Part shown: piece by piece, positions 8,999 to 17,087 of the stretch
How the letters are laid out: the number at the start of each line of letters is the position of its first letter
How positions within the stretch are numbered: the stretch's first letter is position 1
NCBI RefSeq assembly: GCF_000384135.1
Contig: NZ_KB913028.1
Coordinates: 895,351-959,350 of the forward strand
DNA: 64,000 nt
Direction of reading: 5' to 3'
Source of the DNA: Succinispira mobilis DSM 6222
Lineage (GTDB): Bacteria > Bacillota > Negativicutes > Acidaminococcales > Succinispiraceae
Position numbers and translations under genes: made by a program
Notes under the pieces: model-generated
Database searches by the model: none
What the model saw: only the letters and a program-made list of their open reading frames with translations
What the model was told of the DNA's origin: nothing

Positions 8999-9646
8999 TT
9001 ACTCCCCCTTAATAATTTTTAATAAATCGGGCATGTTGTGGATAATATAGTCAGGTTGTGCTTGGCTAGTTAGTGTGCCACTAGGGTAAAGTAAGCTCCA
9101 AGCAACTCCCACAGCAGGTACACCTGCATTATGAGCTGCTTGTAAATCTTGTACACTATCGCCAACCATAAGACATTCGTGCGCGGCTAAATTAAGCGCT
9201 GCTAGTCCATTTAGTACCGGTTCGGGATGGGGTTTGTGATGTTGACATTTATCCATGCCGATTATATCTTCCACATAAGTATGTAAATTAAAAATTTCTA
9301 GACCTCGTTTGGCTGTGTGAGTCATTTTAGATGTAACAATGGCGCATTTAATGCCTAGTTGGCTTAGTTCGTGTAGAGTTTCTTGGACTTTAGGAAAGGG
9401 CTTAATTAGTTTATCATGCATTGTTTCATTATAATGGCGATAAACTTGAATTAATTCTTCCCGTTTTTCGGGTGAATAGGCATACATACTATCGCGCAAA
9501 GTCATCCCCCAATAACTGAGAATTTCTTCCTGGCTAGTAGTTCGACCCAAAACCTTTTCGATAGTGTAATGGAAAGAATCAATAATTAAACCAGTAGTAT
9601 CAACTAACGTACCGTCTAAGTCAAAAAGAATTCCTTTTATTGCCAA
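8999..9646 (-). CDS. HAD-family phosphatase (PpaX/Gph-like)
   Basis: First gene of the operon. The HAD motifs are clear: FDLDGTLVDT (nucleophile Asp), VTSKM (motif II), a Lys in KPHPEPV, and GDSVQDLQAAHNAG (motif IV), with a helical cap between. The closest families are pyrophosphatase PpaX and phosphoglycolate phosphatase. Its substrate is not certain; the position before mtnP suggests a role with a phosphorylated sugar fragment, which is inference. I chose the TTG at 9644-9646 as start because GAGGTG lies 6 bases before it. A GTG at 9679 would add 11 residues but has no good ribosome site. Confidence 0.8.
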   Translation of the reverse strand: MAIKGILFDLDGTLVDTTGLIIDSFHYTIEKVLGRTTSQEEILSYWGMTLRDSMYAYSPEKREELIQVYRHYNETMHDKLIKPFPKVQETLHELSQLGIKCAIVTSKMTHTAKRGLEIFNLHTYVEDIIGMDKCQHHKPHPEPVLNGLAALNLAAHECLMVGDSVQDLQAAHNAGVPAVGVAWSLLYPSGTLTSQAQPDYIIHNMPDLLKIIKGE

Positions 9647-9768
9647 TATTGTCACCTCAACTTGATTATTTACAGACACTAACTCTTATTTTACCATAAA
9701 GTAGGCTAAACGTGCGTATTTTTTGTATTTTTTCTTAGGATAAATTTGTTAACTAACCAAAAAAGATA

Positions 9769-9797
9769 TTGAAATATGTCCTAAAAAAAGGTATAAT
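9769..9797 (+). promoter_or_regulatory. Promoter of the ACT regulator-hom-thrB operon
   Basis: TTGAAA (9769-9774), a 17-base spacer and a perfect TATAAT (9792-9797) stand 53 bases before the ATG at 9851. The match is close to the consensus for the housekeeping sigma factor. Confidence 0.8.
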
Positions 9798-9850
9798 GTC
9801 TATTGAGTAAAGAAAATTATCTGCATGAGTTGCACTAGGAGGAGTATTTT

Positions 9851-10294
9851 ATGACAGAAAAATCTACTTTTTATTTAGTTAAAGAGGAAATTTTACCAGA
9901 AGCGATAAAAAAGACTATTAAAGTTAAAGAAGTGCTAAAGCGTGGTGAGGTAAAAACTATTAACGAAGCAGTGGAAAAGATGGGTCTAAGTCGTAGTGCT
10001 TATTATAAGTATAAAGATTTTGTATTTCCATTTTATGAAGCAAGTCGCGAAAAAATAATAAGCTTATCTATTCTCTTAGAGCATAAAGCTGGTGTACTAT
10101 CTCGCGTTTTAAATACGATTGCTAATGATGGTGGCAGTATTTTAACTATAAACCAAGGAATACCATTGCAAGGAGTAGCTAATACGACTTTATCGATTGA
10201 AACTAAAGATTTGTTAGTGGATATGGAAGCCTTGCTTGATAAGTTGCGGATGATTGACGGCGTAAAAAGATTAGAGGTTTTGGGACAAGTTTAA
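9851..10294 (+). CDS. ACT domain protein, UPF0735/PheB family
   Basis: A 147-residue protein with two parts. The N-terminal helix-turn-helix-like region (EVLKRGEVKTINEAVEKMGLSRSAYYKYK, residues 28-56, read in pieces) is followed by a C-terminal ACT domain (SLSILLEHKAGVLSRVLNTIA onward, residues 72-147). ACT domains bind amino acids. This family is often next to hom or pheA in Firmicutes and is believed to be regulatory, but the target is not established. Here it leads an operon with hom (11 bases downstream) and thrB, so a threonine or methionine sensor for this operon is a reasonable guess. A good AGGAG lies before the ATG. Confidence 0.85.
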   Translation: MTEKSTFYLVKEEILPEAIKKTIKVKEVLKRGEVKTINEAVEKMGLSRSAYYKYKDFVFPFYEASREKIISLSILLEHKAGVLSRVLNTIANDGGSILTINQGIPLQGVANTTLSIETKDLLVDMEALLDKLRMIDGVKRLEVLGQV

Positions 10295-10305
10295 AGAGAA
10301 AAGGG

Positions 10306-11613
10306 ATGATAAATTTGAGTAAGGTAATTCACATTGCGTTAATTGGCGCTGGAACTGTAGGTTCTGGTGTTTTAGAAGTATTGGAAAAAAATGGTGAAGA
10401 CATTTCTAAAAAAATCGGCATAAGTTTAAATGTTAAAAAAGTTTTAGAAACTAACGCAACAATAATAGCCGGTTTGCAAGGTAAATATGCCATTGCTCAA
10501 GATTTAGAAGAAATCATCAATGATCCTGAAATTCAAATAGTAGTAGAGTTAATTGGGCGTGAAGAACCAGCACATACTTTTATTCGCAAGATTTTAGCGA
10601 GTAAAAAGCATGTTGTAACGGCAAATAAAGATGTAATTGCCAAATATGGCGAGGAGCTTTTTGCAATAGCGGAAGAAAACCAAGTAGCTTTGATGTTTGA
10701 AGCCAGCGTAGGTGGAGGTATTCCGATTATTCGTCCGCTGAAACAGTGTTTGGCAGCTAACAAAATCACTAAAGTTATGGGCATTGTCAATGGTACAACT
10801 AACTACATGTTGACTAAAATGACTGAAGAAAAATTAGACTTTCCCGTAGTGTTAAAAGAAGCACAAGATCAGGGTTATGCAGAATCAGATCCGACGGCTG
10901 ATGTAGGTGGTTTTGATGCGGGCAGAAAAATTGCGATTTTAGCTTCTATTGCTTTTAATACTCGTTTTGGGCTAGATCAAGTGAGTATTGAAGGGATTGA
11001 AACAATTGGGAGTCGTGATATTGAGTATGCAGCAGAGTTTGGCTATGTGGTGAAACTGTTAGCAATTGCTGAAGCTTGTGAAAAGGGAATAAATTTGCGG
11101 GTCCATCCGACATTTTTATCCAAAACACATCCTTTGTCTAATGTTGGCAATGTATTTAATGCCATTTTTGTAAGTGGCGACGCTGTAGGCGATGTAATGT
11201 TTTATGGTCGCGGGGCGGGAAAAACGCCAACGGCCAGTGCGGTATGTGCTGATATAATGGATATTGCTAAAAACATTGTTTTAGAAAACAAAAGTTTCAT
11301 GACTTGTGGTTGCTATGACCATAAACCAGTTTGTAGTGTTGATGAAATGCAATTTCCGTTTTATATTCGCTTGTTAGTGGCTGATCGCCCTGGGGCATTG
11401 TCGGCTATTTCTGCGGCTTTTGGTTCACAACAAGTGAGCCTGCGTTCTGTATTACAAAAACGCCAAGTAAATGGTAATGCTGAATTAGTTGTGGTTACTC
11501 ATAAAGTTCAAGAAAACAATTTGCGCATGGCAATTCAGACTTTAGAGGTAATGCCGATTGTAAGCGAAATATGTAATGTAATTCGCGTAGAAGATGATGA
11601 TTTTGAGGAATAG
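10306..11613 (+). CDS. hom: Homoserine dehydrogenase
   Basis: Reduces aspartate semialdehyde to homoserine with NAD(P)H, the branch point to threonine and methionine. The 435-residue protein has the dinucleotide fold (ALIGAGTVGSGV near residue 11), TANKDVIAKYG near 105 and the substrate region GIVNGTTNYMLTKM near 162. DPTADVGGFDAGRK near 196 follows. A C-terminal ACT domain (FYIRLLVADRPGALSAISAAFG, near 350 onward) probably gives threonine feedback. The ATG at 10306 touches the GGGA ribosome site, so the in-frame TTG at 10315 is an alternative with better spacing. It lies between the ACT regulator and thrB in one operon. Confidence 0.95.
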   Translation: MINLSKVIHIALIGAGTVGSGVLEVLEKNGEDISKKIGISLNVKKVLETNATIIAGLQGKYAIAQDLEEIINDPEIQIVVELIGREEPAHTFIRKILASKKHVVTANKDVIAKYGEELFAIAEENQVALMFEASVGGGIPIIRPLKQCLAANKITKVMGIVNGTTNYMLTKMTEEKLDFPVVLKEAQDQGYAESDPTADVGGFDAGRKIAILASIAFNTRFGLDQVSIEGIETIGSRDIEYAAEFGYVVKLLAIAEACEKGINLRVHPTFLSKTHPLSNVGNVFNAIFVSGDAVGDVMFYGRGAGKTPTASAVCADIMDIAKNIVLENKSFMTCGCYDHKPVCSVDEMQFPFYIRLLVADRPGALSAISAAFGSQQVSLRSVLQKRQVNGNAELVVVTHKVQENNLRMAIQTLEVMPIVSEICNVIRVEDDDFEE

Positions 11614-11618
11614 AAATT

Positions 11619-12533
11619 ATGGCAAATGAAATTAAAATACGTGTGCCAGCGACAACGGCTAATTGTGGCGCAGGCTTTGATTGCTTAGGTATTGCTTGTA
11701 CTTATTATAATTTGTTTACTTTTGAGGTTACGCAAGAGGCAGAAATTAAGGTACAGGCAACTGGTGAAGGGGCAGAGTTTTTCTCACCTACGGCAACTAA
11801 TTTAGCAATTGACAGCTTGCTCTATGTTTTTAAAAAGTATAATTTACCAGCACCACTGGGTATAAGCCTAAAAATGCATAATAATATTCCGCTTTCGCGC
11901 GGTTTAGGCAGTAGCTCTAGTGCGATTGTGGCGGGTGTTATAGCAGGTAATTATTTTGCTAAACTTAATTTGGATAAAGAAGAATTATTGGTATTAGCAA
12001 ATGATATTGAAGGTCACCCGGATAATGTGGCGCCAGCTTTGCTTGGCGGCATTACTCTAAGTTACATACAAAAAGAGCGGGCCTATGCTTTGCAGGTAGA
12101 ACCTAAGCAGGCTTTTAAATTAGTGGCAATTGTTCCTGAACTTAAACTAGCCACGGTAAAAGCGCGGGCAGTTTTGCCAGAACATGTTAGCATGCAAGAT
12201 GCAATTTTTAATTTGTCACGAGCAGCTTTGTTTGTATTAAGCATTCAAAGTGGAGAGTTGGATAAATTAGAACATGCCTTAAATGATTGTTTACATCAAC
12301 CTTATCGACAACAATTAATCCCCGGCATGCGGGAAGTTTTTACTGTTGCCAAAGAAAACGGTGCTTATGGGGCTGTTATTAGTGGGGCAGGATCAACTTT
12401 GATGGCGTTTTGCCCCTTAGATGCTGACTGTGAACGTATTGGAGAAAGTATGCAAGCGGTGTTTAAAGAGAAAAATATTAACTCGGTATATCACGTTTTT
12501 GATGTGGATATGCAAGGCGCTGTAATAATTTAA
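11619..12533 (+). CDS. thrB: Homoserine kinase
   Basis: Phosphorylates homoserine with ATP on the way to threonine. It is a GHMP kinase of normal length (304 residues). Visible are VPATTANCGAGFDCLGIAC at the N-terminus, the ATP-binding PLSRGLGSSSSAIVAG loop near residue 91, GHPDNVAPALLGG near 131, and the C-terminal GAYGAVISGAGSTLMAF motif near 251. It begins 5 bases after hom. No threonine synthase (thrC) lies in the window. A strong terminator follows. Confidence 0.95.
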   Translation: MANEIKIRVPATTANCGAGFDCLGIACTYYNLFTFEVTQEAEIKVQATGEGAEFFSPTATNLAIDSLLYVFKKYNLPAPLGISLKMHNNIPLSRGLGSSSSAIVAGVIAGNYFAKLNLDKEELLVLANDIEGHPDNVAPALLGGITLSYIQKERAYALQVEPKQAFKLVAIVPELKLATVKARAVLPEHVSMQDAIFNLSRAALFVLSIQSGELDKLEHALNDCLHQPYRQQLIPGMREVFTVAKENGAYGAVISGAGSTLMAFCPLDADCERIGESMQAVFKEKNINSVYHVFDVDMQGAVII

Positions 12534-12536
12534 TTT

Positions 12537-12592
12537 AAAATCAACGAGGATAGACTCAAGTTATGTAACTTGAGCCTGTCCTCGTTGATTTT
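12537..12592 (+). terminator. Terminator of the hom-thrB operon
   Basis: A very long hairpin with arms of about 27 bases (12537-12563 and 12566-12592, one mismatch) lies directly after the thrB stop. The right arm ends in TTTT. It stops the threonine operon before the convergent DUF190 gene. Confidence 0.8.
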
Positions 12593-12608
12593 AGTAAATA
12601 GGGAATTA

Positions 12609-12642
12609 AAAGAGTGAGTCCCTTAGTAAGGGGCTCACTCTT
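12609..12642 (-). terminator. Convergent terminator for the DUF190-side genes
   Basis: An inverted repeat (arms 12609-12624 and about 12627-12642) lies 22 bases beyond the stop of the minus-strand DUF190 gene. Read on the minus strand it is followed by TTTTAATT. Together with the hairpin at 12537-12592 it isolates two converging transcription units. Confidence 0.65.
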
Positions 12643-12663
12643 AAGAAAGCTATAATAAAAAGT

Positions 12664-13011
12664 TTAAGCTTTACCTTTTATATTATCAGCGCGGGCATAT
12701 TTTAAAACTTGAACATCTTCCATAATGACAATGCCTTTATTTACGTATTCTTCGATAAAAGGCAATAGCTTTTCAATATATTCGAGACTATCAATAATTT
12801 CGATGCATAACGGTGCTACGGGATTAATGCTGTCAAGTAGACTTCTTTTTTTTAAACGTGTGTTAGCACCGAATCCGTCCACACACCGAGAGACAGTAGC
12901 CCCAGCTAAATCTAGAGCATGAGCTTTTCTAAGTAAAACTTTATATAGCGGTTCGTCCTCAATATAAACAGAATCACTGATATAAATTGTTAATCGTTTT
13001 AAAGTTTGCAT
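12664..13011 (-). CDS. DUF190 family (PII-like) protein
   Basis: A 115-residue protein with the DUF190 signature: RLTIYISDS at the start, YKVLLRKAHALDLAGATVSRCVDGFGAN in the middle (residues 24-51), and CIEIIDSLEYIEKLLPFIEEYV after that. These proteins fold like the PII signalling proteins and often sit by fluoride channels (crcB) or transporters. No such partner is next to it here, so its ligand and target are unknown. A GGAGGG ribosome site precedes the ATG. A terminator lies downstream. Confidence 0.8.
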   Translation of the reverse strand: MQTLKRLTIYISDSVYIEDEPLYKVLLRKAHALDLAGATVSRCVDGFGANTRLKKRSLLDSINPVAPLCIEIIDSLEYIEKLLPFIEEYVNKGIVIMEDVQVLKYARADNIKGKA

Positions 13012-13094
13012 AACAATCCCTCCTTTATATCCTTATTATTAAGTATTCGATAAAAACTATTTTTATCCTGTTAAAATAAGAAAAAAAGAAAAAA

Positions 13095-14012
13095 TTATGC
13101 CTTTAAATCGTGAACTGGAAGCTGTCCGCAAGTATTTTCTTGATTAGAGATTATCAGCGAGGCAAGTTTCGCGCCAGCAGCAGTAGCTTCAGGCAAACTT
13201 TTGCCGCGGATTAGATAAGCCGTAACCGCTGAAAAAAAAGCATCGCCTGCGCCAGTACAATCAATCATTTGGGCCGGATATATGGGTTGAAACCCAGTGT
13301 TGCCCTCTATGTCTACATAGACAGAACCGTGCTCACCTAAGGTGATTACAGCTTGAGGCACACCGAACTCAGTTTTAAATTTTTTTACTAGTTGTTGCGC
13401 ACTAGCAAGATCATCAGGTTGGAAGCTGGTGTTTAAAAGTTTAGCAGCTTCAATATCGTTGCAAACAAAACACTGCATATATTTGAATAAATCGTAGTTT
13501 TGGCTAATTACAGATAAATTTCCTGGTAAGGCATAAAGGTTTAGTTTGCTGCTTCGAACACTTTCGGCGATTAAATTGGCAATATCTGCATTTAAGTCAA
13601 TATCCATAGCAATATTATTGATGCTGTGTGTGAGCTCGTAAAGCTTATTTTTGACCTGCTGCTCTAAGAGTTTCAAGTTGGGGAGGTGGGAAACAGAACC
13701 TAAGAGGTTACCGTTTTTGTCAAGCAAAGCTAGCCACATGCCAATAGCATCGCGTTCGAATTTTCCAACATAATCCAGGGAAACATGATTAGTTAACAAG
13801 CGTTTACTAATCATCTCAGAGATACTATCTTGGTTTAAGGTTGTTAAAAAATATGTAGGAATACCTAAACAAGCTAAATTTTCCGCCACGTTGTGGGCTA
13901 CACCACCTGGCACAATTTCAATATTGCCCTGGTTGCGACCAGCAGGATCATAGGCGCTTTGCACCCAGCCTTTATAATCAATAAAAATATTTCCTAAAAC
14001 TGCGGTTTTCAA
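13095..14012 (-). CDS. PfkB-family sugar/nucleoside kinase
   Basis: A 305-residue ribokinase-type kinase. The N-terminus carries the substrate side (GGVAHNVAENLACLG near residue 36). The C-terminal signature DCTGAGDAFFSAVTAYL near 250 holds the catalytic Asp and the anion hole. The N-terminal pattern resembles pseudouridine kinase (PsuK), but no pseudouridine glycosidase gene is adjacent, so I leave the substrate open. It lies 21 bases after yajQ on the same strand and probably shares its promoter. Confidence 0.8.
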   Translation of the reverse strand: MKTAVLGNIFIDYKGWVQSAYDPAGRNQGNIEIVPGGVAHNVAENLACLGIPTYFLTTLNQDSISEMISKRLLTNHVSLDYVGKFERDAIGMWLALLDKNGNLLGSVSHLPNLKLLEQQVKNKLYELTHSINNIAMDIDLNADIANLIAESVRSSKLNLYALPGNLSVISQNYDLFKYMQCFVCNDIEAAKLLNTSFQPDDLASAQQLVKKFKTEFGVPQAVITLGEHGSVYVDIEGNTGFQPIYPAQMIDCTGAGDAFFSAVTAYLIRGKSLPEATAAGAKLASLIISNQENTCGQLPVHDLKA

Positions 14013-14033
14013 ATAATTGCCCCCTTAAGTACT

Positions 14034-14528
14034 TTAACGCATATTAATAAATTGCAAATCGATATCAAAGTCTTTACTTTTAACAGCTTGAATAACGGCT
14101 TGAAGATCATCGCGTTTAGCACCAGTTACGCGGATTTTATCGTCCATTATTTGAGCTTGCACCTTTAACTTTAGAGTTTTAATAAAAGCAAGAACATCTT
14201 TAGCTTTTTCTTTACTTAGACCTTTTTCAATTTTAATGGTTTGTCGCACTGTGCCACGTGAGGCTGGTTCAATTTTGCCAGGATTTAGGCATTTTAATGG
14301 CACATTACGTTTAGCCATACGAACTCTTAGCATATCTAAAATTGTTTCGAGCTTATAGTCATCTTCACCTGTAAGTTTAATTTCATTTTCGTTTTCTAAA
14401 GTAATGGAAGCATTAGAGCCCTTAAAGTCGTAACGCTGCGAAATCTCTTTACTAGTTTGATTTACGGCATTATCCATTTCCTGCATGTCAACTTCTGAAA
14501 CTATATCAAAAGAATTATCTTTAGCCAT
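14034..14528 (-). CDS. yajQ: YajQ family nucleotide-binding protein (UPF0234)
   Basis: A 164-residue protein with the typical start (AKDNSFDIVSEVDMQEMDNAV) and SQRYDFKGS near residue 34. GTVRQTIKIEKGLSKEKAK is near 114. YajQ-like proteins fold as two ferredoxin-like domains. Some bind cyclic di-GMP and act as transcription co-regulators in Xanthomonas; others were shown to bind nucleotides or tRNA. Which applies here cannot be told from sequence. The ribosome site AAGGAGG lies 8 bases before the ATG. Confidence 0.93.
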   Translation of the reverse strand: MAKDNSFDIVSEVDMQEMDNAVNQTSKEISQRYDFKGSNASITLENENEIKLTGEDDYKLETILDMLRVRMAKRNVPLKCLNPGKIEPASRGTVRQTIKIEKGLSKEKAKDVLAFIKTLKLKVQAQIMDDKIRVTGAKRDDLQAVIQAVKSKDFDIDLQFINMR

Positions 14529-14563
14529 ATAGAGTTTATACCTCCTTAAATTTGTATATAGCT

Positions 14564-14592
14564 ATGATAACATAAGACTTATCTTAGCTCAA
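14564..14592 (-). promoter_or_regulatory. Promoter of yajQ
   Basis: On the minus strand TTGAGC (14587-14592) and TATCAT (14564-14569) are 17 bases apart, 36 bases before the yajQ ATG. It is arranged back to back with the promoter of the M50 protease gene. Confidence 0.6.
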
Positions 14593-14606
14593 TAGTAGCA
14601 AGTGTT

Positions 14607-14634
14607 TTGCAATTAAAGCAAAATAAGGTATAAT
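14607..14634 (+). promoter_or_regulatory. Promoter of the M50 protease-trpS-scpAB run
   Basis: TTGCAA (14607-14612), a 16-base spacer and a perfect TATAAT (14629-14634) precede the protease start by about 78 bases. It diverges from the yajQ promoter. Confidence 0.65.
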
Positions 14635-14711
14635 ATATTGTATGTGTATTCTTAAATTGACAATACTTTGTTAACTTGTTCAATTTAATAATTTGGGAGG
14701 AAAAAATTTTT

Positions 14712-15332
14712 ATGTTTGGTTTAGATACAGATATGATATATCGAATTCCAGCCTTGCTTGTAGCGCTGACAATTCATGAATATGCGCACGCACAAGCAGC
14801 CGACTCTTTAGGTGATAGTACGCCTAGAGTTTATGGTAGACTTACTTTAAATCCATTGGCACATCTAGATCCTATTGGATTGTTATTGTTGTTGTTTGCT
14901 GGTTTTGGTTGGGCACGACCAGTGGCAATAAATCCTAGTAATTTTAGAAATATTAAAAGTGGAATAAAAATAGTTGCCTTCGCAGGCCCGGGTTCTAATT
15001 TTTTCGTAGCTTTTATGGCCATTTTATTTACTGCTGTATTAGGTAAAGTTGGGGTTTTAAGCGTGGGGGTATTTACTTTTTTGATGTGGCTTAAGGTGTA
15101 TAATGTTTGGTTTGCCTTGTTTAACTTAATCCCAATACCACCTTTAGATGGTTCAAAACTTTTGGCGAGTTATTTATCACCAAAACAGTTATATCAATAT
15201 CAAAAAATTCAACCTTATAGCATGTATATTTTGTTGGCGTTAGTTTTTACAGGTGTTGTGGGGATGATTATTAGGCCTTTTGCACAAGTGATTTTAGGGT
15301 TAATGAGTGGGTTGGTTGGCTTAGTTTTTTAA
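14712..15332 (+). CDS. Site-2 protease family (M50) membrane metalloprotease
   Basis: A membrane-embedded zinc protease of the short bacterial type. The zinc motif HEYAHA lies in the first membrane segment (residues 22-27 from this start). The third ligand is in NLIPIPPLDGSKLLA near 145. Four to five hydrophobic segments are visible. The ATG at 14712 is chosen because GGGAGG lies 11 bases upstream; an in-frame TTG at 14676 would add 12 residues without a better site. This subgroup (no PDZ domain) commonly lies beside trpS and scpA in Firmicutes, as it does here. Its substrate is unknown. Confidence 0.9.
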   Translation: MFGLDTDMIYRIPALLVALTIHEYAHAQAADSLGDSTPRVYGRLTLNPLAHLDPIGLLLLLFAGFGWARPVAINPSNFRNIKSGIKIVAFAGPGSNFFVAFMAILFTAVLGKVGVLSVGVFTFLMWLKVYNVWFALFNLIPIPPLDGSKLLASYLSPKQLYQYQKIQPYSMYILLALVFTGVVGMIIRPFAQVILGLMSGLVGLVF

Positions 15333-15367
15333 TATGCGATTTTGAGCAAAGACAGGAGAGATATAAT

Positions 15368-16351
15368 ATGCAAAGAATATTTAGCGGTATGCAACCTTCA
15401 GGTAGATTTCATTTGGGAAATTACATGGGGGCGCTAGATAATTGGATAAAATTACAAAAGGATTATGAGTGTTTTTTTTCGATTGTAGATTTACATGCTT
15501 TAACTTCATCATTCGAAGACACTAGTAAAATTCAAAATAATGTAATGGAAATGGCAATAGATTGGTTGAGTGCAGGTTTGGACCCAGAGAAAAATGTAAT
15601 TTTCGTACAATCACATGTACCAGAACATGCGGAGTTACATTTATTGTTGTCGATGATGACACCTCTATCTTGGCTAGAAAGGGTGCCTACTTATAAAGAT
15701 AAATTACAGCAATTAGGTGAAATGGGTAAAGAGATTAATACTTATGGATTTTTAGGGTATCCGGTGTTAATGACTGCGGATATTATTTTATATAAGGCGC
15801 AATTAGTACCAGTAGGAGAGGATCAAGCCCCACATTTGGAATTGGCACGCGAGATAACACGTCGCTTTAATAATTTGTATGCACCGGTGTTCCCTGAAGC
15901 AAAGGCTTTACTATCCAAAGCACCAGTACTTCCAGGGATTGACGGGCGTAAAATGAGTAAATCCTATGGCAATGAAATTCCTTTTGGTTCTAGCCCTGAT
16001 GAGCTACGAGCAAAAGTTCGGCAAATGATCACCGATCCAGCAAGAATTAAAAAGACGGATTGTGGACATCCTGATGTTTGTGTGGTGTATAAATTTTACG
16101 ATGTGTTTTCTTATCCAGATACGCAGACTGTGCGTAATGAATGTGAAAACGCTTGTATTGGTTGTGTAGATTGCAAAAAACGTTTAGCGGAACATATGGT
16201 AAATGTTTTATCAGAAACGCATCATCGTCGTATGCATTTTATTAATAAGCAAGATTATATAAAAGAAGTACTAGAGCACGGCGCAAAACGCGCAAGAGTT
16301 GTAGCACAACAAACCATGCAAGAAGTTAAACAGGCGATGAAGATGTGGTAA
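15368..16351 (+). CDS. trpS: Tryptophan-tRNA ligase, probable [4Fe-4S] type
   Basis: Charges tRNA-Trp. The 327-residue class I synthetase carries the HIGH-type motif HLGN at 15-18 and KMSKS at 195-199. MTADIILY and VGEDQAPHLELAREI lie between. Cysteines at 238, 259, 266 and 269 (HPDVC, NEC, IGCVDC) match the pattern of the Thermotoga maritima enzyme, which binds a 4Fe-4S cluster near the anticodon site. The GAGAG ribosome site precedes the ATG. scpA starts one base after its stop. Confidence 0.97.
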   Translation: MQRIFSGMQPSGRFHLGNYMGALDNWIKLQKDYECFFSIVDLHALTSSFEDTSKIQNNVMEMAIDWLSAGLDPEKNVIFVQSHVPEHAELHLLLSMMTPLSWLERVPTYKDKLQQLGEMGKEINTYGFLGYPVLMTADIILYKAQLVPVGEDQAPHLELAREITRRFNNLYAPVFPEAKALLSKAPVLPGIDGRKMSKSYGNEIPFGSSPDELRAKVRQMITDPARIKKTDCGHPDVCVVYKFYDVFSYPDTQTVRNECENACIGCVDCKKRLAEHMVNVLSETHHRRMHFINKQDYIKEVLEHGAKRARVVAQQTMQEVKQAMKMW

Positions 16352-16352
16352 T

Positions 16353-17087
16353 ATGGCTGATTATCAAATAAAATTGCCTAGTTTTGAAGGACCACTAGAA
16401 TTGTTATTACACTTATTAGAAAAAAACAAGCTTGATATCTATGATATTCCTATCGCGGCTATTACTGGACAATATTTACAATACTTGCAAAACATGCGAG
16501 ATTTCGACATTGAAATAGCCAGTGAATTTATAGGCATGGCAACTTTTTTATTGCAAATAAAGACGAAAATGCTTTTGCCACAAAATAAGAGCCTGGAAAA
16601 TTCTGAAGATGAAAACCAGGAACTGGTGGATCCGCGTGATTTGTTAGTAGATAAATTAGTTGAATATAAGCGCTTTCAACAATGTGCTCAACAGCTTAAT
16701 GAGTTGCTACAAAAACGTAATAAATTAGCGAGTCGCAAAGAAAGTAATTTAATTTTAAAAACGACGCGCCTGCAAGATTGTCAAGTGGAAAAATTATTCA
16801 ATAGCTTGCAAAACTTGTTGGATTTTACAAAACAAACTGAAATAGTTCGCTATATAGATGTTGCCGAATTGAGCATTAAGGATGCGATCCGTACTTTAGT
16901 AAAAAAACTAAAAGAAAGTAAAACTGCATTGGCTTTTTCTGAGTTGTTAGTAACTGAAGGTCGCGAGCAAATAGTTGTTTATTTTTTGGCAGTTTTGGAG
17001 TTGTTAAAGCAAAATAAATTAGTGGTTATTCAAGAGGATATTTTTGCCCCTATATTAATCTGTTTAAAGGAAGATGCTAGATGTTAG
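16353..17087 (+). CDS. scpA: Segregation and condensation protein A
   Basis: ScpA is the kleisin that bridges the two SMC heads and binds ScpB in the chromosome condensin. The 244-residue protein shows the N-terminal signature FEGPLELLLHLLEKNKLDIYDIPI (residues 10-33, in pieces) and EFIGMATFLLQIKTKMLLP. A charged linker follows, then a C-terminal winged helix near FSELL. It follows trpS by one base and overlaps scpB by 7 bases, so it is translationally coupled to its partner. Confidence 0.97.
   Translation: MADYQIKLPSFEGPLELLLHLLEKNKLDIYDIPIAAITGQYLQYLQNMRDFDIEIASEFIGMATFLLQIKTKMLLPQNKSLENSEDENQELVDPRDLLVDKLVEYKRFQQCAQQLNELLQKRNKLASRKESNLILKTTRLQDCQVEKLFNSLQNLLDFTKQTEIVRYIDVAELSIKDAIRTLVKKLKESKTALAFSELLVTEGREQIVVYFLAVLELLKQNKLVVIQEDIFAPILICLKEDARC

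Noticed and set aside
9647-9850. A SAM or SAH riboswitch before the recycling operon
   Set aside because: The gap between the HAD gene and the divergent ACT gene is short and shows no such conserved blocks.
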